Source: JBBSBL01 sp963735885 (lineage in GTDB: Bacteria; Actinomycetota; Thermoleophilia; Solirubrobacterales; Solirubrobacteraceae). From it: a stretch of 64,000 nucleotides of DNA. The position numbers and the translations under genes are program-made. Of the stretch, positions 54,903-63,919 are shown one piece after another (the stretch's first letter is position 1; each line of letters begins with the position of its first letter). The stretch lies in NCBI GenBank assembly GCA_963735885.1, contig CAVTMP010000004.1:124001-188000 (forward strand), given 5' to 3'. The notes beneath the pieces are model-generated. The model did not search any database. It saw nothing but the letters and a program-made list of their open reading frames with translations, and was not told the origin of the DNA.

Positions 54903-55889
54903 TCAGGCGGCGCCCGTCCGCAGGGCCGCCATCCCCTCGTCGTAGCCGACCCGCGGCGCGTAGCCGAGCTCTCGTCGGGCCTTGGAGATGTCGATCGTGC
55001 ACTCGAGCGAGGAGTTCCAGACCGCGAGCTTCGTGAGGGGCGGATCTCCCGGTCGACGCAACGCCCGCCAGGTGGCCTCGGCGGCCCGCGCGGCGGCCCG
55101 CGCCACCGGCGCCGGCATGTTGCGACCCGGCGGCACGACCCCCTGCGTGCCGACGTAGTCCGTGACGAAGCGGCGGAACTCGACGGGATCCCCGTCCGTC
55201 ACGAAGTAGGCCTCGCCGTCGGCGCCGTGCCGGGCCCCCAGCACGAGACCCTCGGCGACGTTGTCCACGTGGGCGGTGCTGGTCAGGTGGCGGCCGCCGC
55301 CGACCCACGAGAAGCGCCCGCGCTCGATGAGCTCGAGGAGCACCGGGAGGACGGTGGTGTCGCCGGGGCCCCAGACGAGCCGCGGGCGCACGACGACGGT
55401 CTCGAAGCCGTCGCTGCTCGCCGCCCGGACGGCCTGCTCGGCCAGCGCCTTGGTCGCCGGGTAGGGGACGGGGGAGTCCGGACGGAGCGGTGCCGTCTCG
55501 TCGACGTGCACCAGGGGCTGGCCGGCCATCAGCGCGGCCTCGGTCCCGACGTGGACGAAGCAGCGCACGCCCGCGTCGCGGCTGGTCTCCAGCGCGGCGC
55601 GGGTGCCGCCGACGTTCAGGCGCTCGAACTCCTCCCACGGACCCCACTGGGACACCGACGCCGCCGCGTGGAAGGTCACCTCGCAGCCCTCGGCGCCGGC
55701 CCGCAGCGCGTCGCGGTCGAGCAGGTCGCCCGCCACCGGCTCCCCGCCGGCCTCGGCGACGGTCGCCGCGGCGGCGTCGGAGCGCGCCAGCGCGCGCACC
55801 CGCACGCCGTCGCCGACGAGACGCCCGATGAGACGGCGGCCCACGAACCCGGACCCGCCGGTGACGAACGCGGTCGAGAGCTCCCGCAC
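54903..55889 (-). CDS. NAD(P)-dependent epimerase/dehydratase (extended SDR)
   Basis: 328 residues from GTG 55889, chosen because a TAGGGT -10 ends 7 bp upstream. Rossmann motif FVTGGSGFVGRRLIG, catalytic-type PYPATKALAEQ (YxxxK; Ser/Thr in the upstream strand), VVVRPRLVWGPGD. The pattern resembles 3-beta-hydroxysteroid-dehydrogenase-like and nucleoside-sugar reductases. Substrate unknown. Convergent with menF (8-bp gap); no cluster partner seen. Confidence 0.85.
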   Translation of the reverse strand: MRELSTAFVTGGSGFVGRRLIGRLVGDGVRVRALARSDAAAATVAEAGGEPVAGDLLDRDALRAGAEGCEVTFHAAASVSQWGPWEEFERLNVGGTRAALETSRDAGVRCFVHVGTEAALMAGQPLVHVDETAPLRPDSPVPYPATKALAEQAVRAASSDGFETVVVRPRLVWGPGDTTVLPVLLELIERGRFSWVGGGRHLTSTAHVDNVAEGLVLGARHGADGEAYFVTDGDPVEFRRFVTDYVGTQGVVPPGRNMPAPVARAAARAAEATWRALRRPGDPPLTKLAVWNSSLECTIDISKARRELGYAPRVGYDEGMAALRTGAA

Positions 55890-55896
55890 CGCGCTG

Positions 55897-55902
55897 ACCC
55901 TA
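55897..55902 (-). promoter_or_regulatory. -10 element (TAGGGT) of the epimerase gene, leaderless type
   Basis: On the minus strand TAGGGT ends 7 bp before GTG 55889. Confidence 0.45.
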
Positions 55903-56058
55903 CAGCCACTCGCGCCAGACCGGGCGACGTGCGCCTCCCGCGTCCGGGCCCTGCGCAGACCCGCGCCGAGCCTTGCGGGCACGGCGCGACTCGGCTAGAA
56001 GAGACGGGGCGACAACCCTGCGCCACACTCGGCGCGGGGGACCCGGCGGAGGAGGCGG

Positions 56059-58882
56059 ATGACGGCGCGGAGCGCTCTCGCGAGTGCGATGTCGGCGGCG
56101 GTGCTGGGCCTCTTCGGCCCGGGTTGCGCGGCGCTGGTGCGCTCGAGCCTGCCCAACCCCGCCGTACAGGGCAACGCGACGGCGCTGGGCGTCTCCACCA
56201 GCGCCGATGGCCGCTTCGTCGCCTTCCAGTCCGGGGCCGACAACCTCGTGTCCGGCGACACCAACGGGCAGACGGACGTATTCCGCTACGACCGGCAGCT
56301 CCAGCAGCTGCTGCGCGTGAGCGTGAGCAGCACGGGCGGACAGGCCACCGGCGGGGGGAGCGGCAACGCGTCGATCAGCAACGACGGCTCGCGCATCGCG
56401 TTCGAGTCGAGCGCCACCAACCTCGTCCCGGGGGACACCAACGGGCAGAGCGACGCATTCGTCCGGAACCTGAGCACCCACGCCACGACCCGGGTGAGCA
56501 CCACGTCCGGAGGGCTCCAGGCCCTCGGCGGCGCCAGCGGTCAGCCCGCCATCAGCCCGAACGGGACCTGGGTCGCCTTCCAGTCCGACGCGACGAACCT
56601 CGACGGGGCGCCCAACGGGTTCACCGACGTCTACAAGCGGCCGGTCGCGGGCGGCACGACGACGCTGGTGAGCTGCCACGGCTATTCCGGCAGCGTCTGC
56701 TCGACGGCCGGGAACGGCGCGAGCGCCGGCCCCAGCGTGAGCGACGGCGGCCGGGTCGCGTTCGTCTCCGCGGCGACCAACTTCGCCGGCGGCGCCGGCA
56801 ACGGCGTGGGGGACGTCTTCACCGGCACGGGGACCACGGACGTCCCGCTGGTGGTGAGCGGATCGCTGTCCAACCAGGCGAACGGCTCGAGCGGCGCGCC
56901 GGACATCACGGCCGACGGCAGCGCCGTGGCCTTCGACTCCCGGGCGACCAACCTCGTCGCCGGAGACACCAATGGCCAGCCGGACGCGTTCGTCGTGGAC
57001 GCCGGCGTGACCGAGCGGGTCAGCGTGGGGGCGAGTGGGCAGGCGGCGCTCGGCGGGGACGCGCCGACGATCAGCGACGACCGGCGGTACGTGAGCTTCG
57101 ACTCGTCCTCCACGGACCTCGTGACCGGCGACACCAACGCCGCCCGGGACGTGTTCCGCCGCGACCGCACGCTGGACACGACCCTGCGCCTCAGCATCCC
57201 CGCCGCCGGCGGCCAGGCCACCGGCCCGAGCGGGTCGTCGGCTCTGAGCGGCGACGGTCACGTCGCCGCCTTCGTCTCCGCCGCGGCCGACCTGACCGGC
57301 GGCGACACGAACGGCGTCCAGGACGCCTTCGTCCGCGACGTCACCGACGCCACCACGGAGCGCGTGAGCAAGAGCACCGGGGGCACGCAGGCCAACGGCG
57401 ACAGCTTCCTCCCCGCACTGAACGCAGACGGCCGGTTCGCTGCGTTCGGGTCCGCCGCGACGAACCTCTCCCGGGAGGACACCAACGCCACCAGCGACGT
57501 CTTCGTGCGCGACCACCAGACGGGGGTGACGTCACTCGTCAGCGCCACGCCGGCCGGCACCTCCGGGAACGGCTTCAGCGTCAGCCCCGCGCTCAGCGAC
57601 GACGGGCGCTTCGTCGCCTACTCCTCGGTCGCCACCGACCTCGTCGCCGGGGACACCAACGCGACCACCGACGTGTTCGTGCGCGATCTCCAGAGCCCCG
57701 CGTCCTCGCGGGTGAGCGTGAGCTCCGCCGGGGCCCAGGGCAACGCCGGCAGCTCCCAGGATCCGGCGCCGGCGATCAGCGGGGACGGCCGCTTCGTGGC
57801 GTTCCAGTCGTCGGCGAGCAACCTGGTTCCGGGCGATACCAACGGCACCTCCGACGTCTTCCTCCGCGACCGCCAGGCGGGGACGACCACGCGGGTCAGC
57901 GTGAGCTCGTCAGGCGTGCAGGCCATCGGTGCCTCGGGGGAGCCGGCGATCAGCCAGGACGGCACCGTCGTCAGCTTCGCCAGCGTCGCCGCCAATCTCG
58001 TGCCCGGTGACGCCAACGGCAAGGCCGACGTCTTCACGCGCAACCTCACCTACGGGCACGACGACCGCCGCGAGCGTGGCCACCGGCGGCGCCCAGGGCG
58101 ACGGCGACTCGATCTACTCCGACCTGAGCGCCGACGGGCGCTACGTGGCCTTCAGCTCCCGGTCCACGAACCTCGTGTCCGGAGACACGAACGCCGTGAA
58201 GGATGTCTTCGTGCGGGACCGCACGGCTGCGACGACGCAGCGCGCCAGCGTCTCCAGCGGCGGGGCGCAGGCCAACGCGGCCGCCGCGACGCTCATTCCT
58301 CGCATCAGCGACGACGGTCGCTTCGTGGCCTTCGACTCGCCGGCGACCAATCTGGTCGCGGGCGACAGCAACGGCGCCGGCGACGTGTTCCTGCGCAACC
58401 GCGCCCTCGGCCGCACCACGCGGGTGAGCACCGATGCGCTCGGGAACCAGGCCGGCGGCGGGGACACCGGCTTTCCGGCCCTGAGCGGCGACGGCCGCTA
58501 CGTCGCCTTCGAGTCGGAGGCGACGAACCTCGATCTGCTCCAGCCCGACACGGACGGGGTCCGCGACGTGTTCGTCAAGTTCAGCCGCGAGCCCCGGCCC
58601 ACCGCGATCAGTCCACCCTCCGGCGCCCGCGGGACCAACGTCAACGTGACGATCTCCGGCACCGGCTTCGAGGCGGGCGATCAGGTCGGGTTCAGCGGCG
58701 GGGGAGTCACGGTCACGAACGTGAACGTGACCGGCGACGGGACGATCACCGCGACGTTCCAGATCCCGCCCGGCGCCGCCACCGGCGCGCGCAAGATCGG
58801 CGTCAGTCGCGTGGGCGGGGCGTGGAACACCTCGCTCGGCGCCGCGGGGGCGTGCGACGGCTGCTTCACGATCACCCCGTAG
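56059..58882 (+). CDS. Secreted protein of 14 PD40/TolB-like blades plus an Ig-like domain, one frameshift
   Basis: 940 residues after removing one base near 58058. ATG 56059 has GGAGGAGG just upstream. The N-terminus (SALASAMSAAVLGLF) is a Sec signal peptide followed by GCAAL, so lipoprotein processing is possible. I count 14 repeats of about 52-60 residues with the core SxDGRFVAFxSxATNLVxGD followed by TNGxxDVFVRD and TTRVSVSS. Fourteen blades suit two stacked seven-blade beta-propellers. The GDTNGxxD loop resembles a calcium loop. The last 90 residues (PTAISPPSGARGTNVNVTISG) are an IPT/TIG-like Ig domain. No catalytic motif; probably surface binding or adhesion. Confidence 0.8.
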
Positions 58883-58920
58883 GGCGCGCCGCCGCTCCGG
58901 CAGCCACCGCGACCGCTCGG

Positions 58921-58926
58921 TAGCGT
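58921..58926 (+). promoter_or_regulatory. -10 element (TAGCGT) of the gene at 58935, leaderless type
   Basis: TAGCGT ends 8 bp before ATG 58935; identical hexamer and spacing to thrS. Confidence 0.5.
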
Positions 58927-58934
58927 GGCGGGGC

Positions 58935-59237
58935 ATGGCGCGCATTCCCGCTGCTCTGTCCCGCCGCGAAGCGCGCCGTGCCGCGGCGACCCGCGCGTCC
59001 GCCGCGGGCACGGCGGCGACGGGCGCGGGCGCCGTCGGAGCGCTGGCGCTCGGGGCGCTCGCCGTGGGCGCCGGCGCGATCGGCGGTCTCGCGATCGGAC
59101 GCCTCACGGTGCGCCGGGCGCGCTTGGGGCGGGTGCGGATCGACGAGCTCGAGGTCGGCCGGTTGCGGGTCGGCGAGCTCGAGGTCGAGGGCTCGGGCGA
59201 GCGACCCTCGTCGCCGCCCGGCACAGCTTCCGGCTAG
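58935..59237 (+). CDS. Small Gly/Ala/Leu repeat protein, unknown function
   Basis: 100 residues. A basic Arg-rich start (SRREARRAAATRAS) is followed by a glycine every 5-6 residues (GALALGALAVGAGAIGGLAIGRL), then short strands RLGRVRIDELEV, GRLRVGELEVEG. The periodicity suggests a beta-solenoid or a membrane-inserted hairpin; similar small proteins occur in many bacteria with no assigned role. Promoter spacing supports the start. Convergent and overlapping by 4 bp with the gene at 59234. Confidence 0.6.
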   Translation: MARIPAALSRREARRAAATRASAAGTAATGAGAVGALALGALAVGAGAIGGLAIGRLTVRRARLGRVRIDELEVGRLRVGELEVEGSGERPSSPPGTASG

Positions 59238-59515
59238 ACGGCGCGCGCCCGCCGCCACACCGCGACGACCTCGCGCACCGTGGCCTGGCGCCAGGTGATC
59301 CGCCGGTCGAGCGGACGCAGGGCGAGCTCGAAGCGCCCGGACTCGGCCTGCTCCAGCCCGGTGACGAGCGCGTGGAAGCGCCGGCCCTTCTTGTCGACCT
59401 CGACGATGTCGCCCGCCGCGATCCCCTTCGCGGTGACGCGCCGCGGCCGGTCCGGCTCCGCGGTGACCGGCCCGGGATCGGACTCCAGCAGGCTGGGCTG
59501 GGGACTCTCGCTCAC
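59234..59515 (-). CDS. Small uncharacterised protein coupled to menD
   Basis: 93 residues from GTG 59515, overlapping the menD stop (GTGA). An acidic/Pro N-terminus (1-28) is followed by a small beta-rich domain: AKGIAAGDIVEVDKKGRRFHALV looks like an SH3/KOW-type barrel, and DRRITWRQATVREVVAVWRR is a C-terminal strand-helix. I do not recognise it. The coupling suggests co-expression with menD, but no menaquinone enzyme fits this size. Confidence 0.6.
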   Translation of the reverse strand: MSESPQPSLLESDPGPVTAEPDRPRRVTAKGIAAGDIVEVDKKGRRFHALVTGLEQAESGRFELALRPLDRRITWRQATVREVVAVWRRARAV

Positions 59516-61230
59516 GGTGCGCGGACCGTAGCGTCCGCCGGGGACGCCGCGGTCACCGCGGCCCAGGCCCGGCGGTGGAGCGCGACGTTGGCCCGGCGAT
59601 CGGTGCGGGCCTCGAGGATGGTCGCCCCTCCCGCAGCCACCGAGCGCGCCACGGCGTCGCGCAGCGCCGCCCGGGTCTGCACCCGCTCGTGGCCGAGCCC
59701 GAACAGGGCGGCCGCCGCGGCGAGGTCGAGCCCGTGCGGGGTCGCGACGTGGCGCTCGAACACGTCGCCGGCCCCGGCGACCGGAAGGAACTCGAAGATG
59801 CCGCCGCCGTCGTTGTTCACGACCACCAGCGTCAGGGAGAGGCCGAGCCGCCGCGCCGCGAGGAGGCCGCCCAGGTCGTGGACGAGGGCGACGTCCCCGG
59901 TGAGCAGCACCACCGGGCCGCTCGCGGCGGCGGCGACGCCGAACGCGGTCGACGTCGTCCCGTCGATGCCGTTCGCCCCGCGGTTCGACAGCACCCGGGG
60001 CGCGTCGTCGCGCACCGGGAGGAAGGCCTCGACGTCGCGGATCGGCATGGACGCGGCGACGACGAGCGTGGCTTCCGCGCCGAGCGCCCGCGCGGTCTCG
60101 AGCGCCACGGCCGGCTCGGAGAGCTCCTCGCCCAGGGCGGACGCCAGCGCGGCGCCCGCCGCGGCGTCCGCCGCCCGCCAGCCCGCGAGCCAGCCGGGCT
60201 CGCCGCCGGGGTCGGGCGCGAACGCGGCGAGCGTCGCGGCGGGATCGGCGACCAGGCGAACGTCGGCGAGGGCATCCGGGTCCTGCCAGGCGCCGCCGGG
60301 GTCGAACAGCACGTGCGTCGCGTCGTCGAGCCCCGCGAGCCAGGAGCGCAGCGGCCCCGAGGTCGGGAGGTCGCCGACCCGGAGGACGAGATCGGCGCGT
60401 CGCGCGGCGAACGCGGGGTCGCGGAGCAGCGCGTCGTAGTGGGCGATCGCGGCCGCCCCGCGGCGCGCGCCGGAGAGCGGGTCGGCGAGCAGCGGCATCC
60501 CGGCGGCCTCCGCGACGCTCGCCAGCACCGCCGGCAGCGAGCCCGCGGGCTCGCTGCGCCCGGCGACGAGCACCCCCCGCGACCGGCCCGCGACCGCCGC
60601 CGCCAGCGCCTCCGGGGCCGCGGCGGCGCGCGCCGTCGCGGCCGCGGCCCAGGGCTGCCCGTCCGGGCGCCCGGGCGCGGGCGGCGGCACGTCGTCGGGC
60701 GGCACGAGCGGCTCGCGGAGCGGGACGTTCAGGTGGACGGGTCCCGGCCCCTCCGTCGCCGCCTGGACCGCCCGGCAGCCCAGGCGCCGCCACCAGGCGA
60801 CCGGCGTCGACTCGTCGTGGTTGCCGACCTCGAAGAACCACCGCACCGCGTCGCCGTAGAGCTTGAGCTGGTCGATCGTCTGGCCGGCCCCGGCGTCGCG
60901 CCGCTCCGGCGGCCGGTCGGCGGTCATGACCACGAGCGGCAGGCGCGCCTCGCGTGCCTCGATCACCGCCGGCAGGAGATTGGCGGCGGCGGTGCCCGAG
61001 GTGCAGACGACGACCGCCGGCACGCCGGACGCCTTGGCCACGCCGAGCGCGAAGAAGCCGGCGCACCGCTCGTCGACGTGCGACCAGCAGCGCAGGCGCG
61101 GCTCCCCGGCCAGGGCGAGGACGATCGGGGTCGAGCGCGAGCCCGGCGCGGTCGCCACGTGGCGAACGCCGGAGCGCGCCAGCTCGTCGGCGATGGCACG
61201 AAGCCCCACATGGGAGTGGATCGCGGTCAT
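59512..61230 (-). CDS. menD: SEPHCHC synthase (2-succinyl-5-enolpyruvyl-6-hydroxy-3-cyclohexene-1-carboxylate synthase)
   Basis: TPP enzyme joining 2-oxoglutarate and isochorismate, the second menaquinone step. 572 residues from ATG 61230. DELARSGVRHVATAPGSRSTPI with the conserved SRSTP, SHVDERCAGFFALG (catalytic Glu), TSGTAAANLLPAVIEA, MTADRPPE, LSNRGANGIDGTTSTAFG and the TPP motif GDVALVHDLGGL...NNDGGGIFEFLP are present. Divergent from menH with only 12 bp between the start codons. Confidence 0.94.
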   Translation of the reverse strand: MTAIHSHVGLRAIADELARSGVRHVATAPGSRSTPIVLALAGEPRLRCWSHVDERCAGFFALGVAKASGVPAVVVCTSGTAAANLLPAVIEAREARLPLVVMTADRPPERRDAGAGQTIDQLKLYGDAVRWFFEVGNHDESTPVAWWRRLGCRAVQAATEGPGPVHLNVPLREPLVPPDDVPPPAPGRPDGQPWAAAATARAAAAPEALAAAVAGRSRGVLVAGRSEPAGSLPAVLASVAEAAGMPLLADPLSGARRGAAAIAHYDALLRDPAFAARRADLVLRVGDLPTSGPLRSWLAGLDDATHVLFDPGGAWQDPDALADVRLVADPAATLAAFAPDPGGEPGWLAGWRAADAAAGAALASALGEELSEPAVALETARALGAEATLVVAASMPIRDVEAFLPVRDDAPRVLSNRGANGIDGTTSTAFGVAAAASGPVVLLTGDVALVHDLGGLLAARRLGLSLTLVVVNNDGGGIFEFLPVAGAGDVFERHVATPHGLDLAAAAALFGLGHERVQTRAALRDAVARSVAAGGATILEARTDRRANVALHRRAWAAVTAASPADATVRAP

Positions 61231-61233
61231 GAT
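61228..61233 (+). promoter_or_regulatory. Possible -10 (CATGAT) of menH
   Basis: CATGAT overlaps the menD start codon on the other strand and ends 9 bp before the menH ATG 61243, the same spacing as other leaderless promoters here. Confidence 0.3.
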
Positions 61234-61242
61234 TGCGGCCCG

Positions 61243-61956
61243 ATGGCGTCCCCGGCCGTGCTGCTCCACGGATTCAGCCAGACGCACCGTGCCTGGGATG
61301 GGGTACGGGCGCGCCTCGGCGAACGCTACACCGAGGTCGTCGCCCCGGACCTGCGCGGCCACGGCGCGCACGCCGCGGACGAGCCGGTGAGCTTCGACGC
61401 CGTCCTCGGGGACCTCGCCGCCGTCCCGGCGCGCCGCTTCGTGCTCGCCGGCTACTCGATGGGGGGGCGCATCGCGCTCGCGTTCGCCCTGGCCTTCCCG
61501 GAGCGGGTCGAGCGACTCGTCCTCGTCGGCGCCTCGCCCGGGCTGGCCGCCGCGCACGAGCGGGCCGCGCGGCGCGCGTCCGACGAGGGCCTGGCGGCGG
61601 AGATCGAGCGCGAGGGCGTGCCGGCGTTCGCGGAGCGCTGGGCGCGGCTGCCGCTGTGGGAGGGCCAGCCGGCGGACGTGGCCGCCGCGGCCCGGGAGGA
61701 CCGGCTGCGCAACACCGCGGCCGGCCTGGCCGCGGCGCTGCGCGGCCTCGGGACGGGGGTCATGGCCCCGCTCTGGGACCGATTGGCCGAGGTGGAGACG
61801 CCGGTGACGTTGATGGCCGGCGAGCGCGACTGGCGCTTCCACACGATCGCCGTGACGATGGGCCTGCTCATGCCGGCCGCGGAGGTCGTCCCCGTTCCCG
61901 GGGCCGGCCACGCGGTCGCGCTCGAGGCGCCGGCGGCGGTGGCGGCCGTCCTCTAG
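61243..61956 (+). CDS. menH: SHCHC synthase (alpha/beta hydrolase)
   Basis: Eliminates pyruvate from SEPHCHC to give SHCHC. 237 residues. LLHGFSQTHRAWD (oxyanion region), nucleophile S72 in AGYSMGGR, a cap domain, GERDWRFH (Asp) and GAGHAVALEAP (His). The cap Arg motif of MenH (DRLRNTAAGLAAALRGLGTG) is recognisable. It sits alone on the plus strand between menD and menC; its end is 12 bp from the menC stop. Confidence 0.9.
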   Translation: MASPAVLLHGFSQTHRAWDGVRARLGERYTEVVAPDLRGHGAHAADEPVSFDAVLGDLAAVPARRFVLAGYSMGGRIALAFALAFPERVERLVLVGASPGLAAAHERAARRASDEGLAAEIEREGVPAFAERWARLPLWEGQPADVAAAAREDRLRNTAAGLAAALRGLGTGVMAPLWDRLAEVETPVTLMAGERDWRFHTIAVTMGLLMPAAEVVPVPGAGHAVALEAPAAVAAVL

Positions 61957-61968
61957 CCGGGCGACGCG

Positions 61969-63006
61969 CTATCCGGGCGGCTCGACGCCGAGCCCGGATC
62001 CCTCCGGCGCGGTCATCGCGCCCGCGTGCGCCGGCAGCGGGTCGCGCAGCTCCGCGAAGCGCGGCAGCGTCGCGAGGCCGCACGGGCGGTCGGGGCCCAC
62101 GACGATCGCCGCGTGGAGGGCGGCGGCGATGCCGAGCGGCCCGTCCAGGGAGGAGGCCAGGTAGACCGACAGGCCGGCGGCGCGGGCCCGCGCCGCGGCG
62201 GCGAGCAGCCCCGAGATCCCCCCGCACGCGGCGATCTTGAGGCAGACGGCGTCCGCCGCGCCGGACTCCAGCGCGCCCGGGAGCGCGGCGCTCTCGTCCA
62301 TCGCGACGGGCACCGGGCTGCGGTCGCGCACCTCGCGCAGGGCGGCGAGCCCGTGCACCGGCTCCTCGCACAGCTCGATGTCCGCGGGCGCGAGGGCGCG
62401 CAGGGCGGCCACCGCCTCCTCGACGTCCCAGGCGCCGTTGGCGTCCAGCCGCAGCGCGACGCCCGCGCCGGCCGCGGCCCGGACGGCGGCGACCCGGCCG
62501 GCGTCGTCGCCGACGCCGGCCTTGAGCTTCACGCAGCGGAAGCCCGCGGCGGCCGCGGCGGCCGCCTCCGCCGCCGCGGCGGCCCGGTCCGCCGCCCCGA
62601 TGGTCGCGTTCACCGCGACCGGCGCGGCGGCCTCCGCGCCGAGCAGCGTCCAGATCGGCCGGCCGGCGCGCCGCCCGGCGAGGTCCCACAGGGCGAGATC
62701 CACGGCCGCGAGCGCCTGGGGGAGCACCGCCCGCGCGCGGCAGGCTGCCAGCAGGGCGTCGCGCGCACCCGGGCTCGCGGGCTCCTCGGCGGCCTCGAGC
62801 ACGCCCACGCAGTCCTCGAGCGCGGCGGCGCAGGCCGCGAGGGGAACGCCGTCGTAGGGCTCCAGGGGGGCGGCCTCGCCGCGACCGGCGAGCCCGTCGG
62901 GCGCCTCCAGGCCCAGGAGGAGGAGGTCCCGGTGCCCGACGTCGCCGTGGGCGGTGGCGAGCGGTGTCCCGAGTCGCAGCCGGACCCGCTCGATCGTGAC
63001 CTTCAC
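61969..63006 (-). CDS. menC: o-Succinylbenzoate synthase
   Basis: Enolase-superfamily dehydratase turning SHCHC into o-succinylbenzoate. 345 residues from GTG 63006, overlapping the menA stop (GTGA). CVKLKAG (two catalytic Lys), LDANGAW (metal Asp), ELCEEPV (Glu), VAMDES (Asp), CLKIAACGG (second Lys) and ASSLDGPLGIAAALH are in the correct order. Confidence 0.93.
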   Translation of the reverse strand: MKVTIERVRLRLGTPLATAHGDVGHRDLLLLGLEAPDGLAGRGEAAPLEPYDGVPLAACAAALEDCVGVLEAAEEPASPGARDALLAACRARAVLPQALAAVDLALWDLAGRRAGRPIWTLLGAEAAAPVAVNATIGAADRAAAAAEAAAAAAAGFRCVKLKAGVGDDAGRVAAVRAAAGAGVALRLDANGAWDVEEAVAALRALAPADIELCEEPVHGLAALREVRDRSPVPVAMDESAALPGALESGAADAVCLKIAACGGISGLLAAAARARAAGLSVYLASSLDGPLGIAAALHAAIVVGPDRPCGLATLPRFAELRDPLPAHAGAMTAPEGSGLGVEPPG

Positions 63007-63914
63007 CGGCTCAGCAGCAGCCCGGCGGCGAGCAGCACGCAGAAGGCGAGCTGAAGCATCCCGGTCCGGGCCAGGCAGGCGTTGAGCGCGGGGCCGTCGC
63101 TCCGGTTGCGCACGGTGCGCACGACCCCCGCGGCGAGCGGGAGGGACAGCCACGGGAGCATCAGCCAGGCCTTCAGCGGCCCGAAGAGCCAGGTGACCGG
63201 CGTGGTGAGGAACGCCGCGTAGACCATCCCGGCGAACAGCGCTCGCGTGCGCGCCCGGCCGAGCCGCACGGCGAGCGTCCGCTTGCCGGCCCGCCGGTCG
63301 GTCTCGAGGTCGCGCACGTTGTTGACGACGAGGATCGCCGAGGCCAGCAGGCCGACGGGCACCGCGAGCGCGAGCGCCTCCCAGTCGAGCGACCTCGTCT
63401 GCACGAAGTACGTGCCGGTCACCGCGACGACGCCGAAGAAGAGGAAGACGAAGACCTCGCCGAGGCCCTCGTAGCCGTAGGGGCGCGGTCCCCCGGTGTA
63501 GAGGACGCCGGCGAGGATCGAGGCGGCGCCGACGAGCAGCAGCTCCCAGCCGGCCACCGAGACGAGGTAGAGCCCGACGAGCACGGCGGCCGCGAACGAG
63601 GCGTAGGTGGCGACGAGCACCTGGCGGGGCGGCACGAGCCCGCCGGCCGTCACCCGGACCGGGCCGAGCCGGTCCTCGGCGTCGGCGCCCCGGCGCGCGT
63701 CGGAGTAGTCGTTGGAGAGGTTCGTGCCGACCTGGATGAAGACGGCGCCGAGCAGCGTGGCCACGAAGGCGAGCGGCTTGAACTCGTCCCGCAGCGCGGC
63801 GGCGAGGGCGGTGCCGACGAGGACCGGCGCGACGGCGGCCGGCAGCGTCCGCGGCCGCGCGGCCATGAGCCAGATGCGCAGGCCGCTCGGCCGCGGCTCG
63901 CCTCGCCCCGGCAC
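63003..63914 (-). CDS. menA: 1,4-Dihydroxy-2-naphthoate polyprenyltransferase
   Basis: Membrane prenyltransferase (UbiA superfamily) attaching the isoprenoid tail to DHNA. 303 residues from GTG 63914. First Asp-rich motif NLSNDYSDARRGAD binds the prenyl diphosphate with Mg; second NNVRDLETDRRAGKRTLAVRLG. About eight to nine hydrophobic helices (VAPVLVGTALAA, LYLVSVAGWELLLVGAASIL, VFVFLFFGVVAVTGTY, ALAVPVGLLASAILVV and others). The start is 5 bp after the menB stop. Confidence 0.94.
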   Translation of the reverse strand: MPGRGEPRPSGLRIWLMAARPRTLPAAVAPVLVGTALAAALRDEFKPLAFVATLLGAVFIQVGTNLSNDYSDARRGADAEDRLGPVRVTAGGLVPPRQVLVATYASFAAAVLVGLYLVSVAGWELLLVGAASILAGVLYTGGPRPYGYEGLGEVFVFLFFGVVAVTGTYFVQTRSLDWEALALAVPVGLLASAILVVNNVRDLETDRRAGKRTLAVRLGRARTRALFAGMVYAAFLTTPVTWLFGPLKAWLMLPWLSLPLAAGVVRTVRNRSDGPALNACLARTGMLQLAFCVLLAAGLLLSR

Positions 63915-63919
63915 GCGCG

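Noticed and set aside
53487..58010. 1507-residue plus-strand open frame
   Set aside because: An accidental GC-rich frame crossing menF, the epimerase and the propeller gene; Arg/Gly/Ala-dominated and without any domain.
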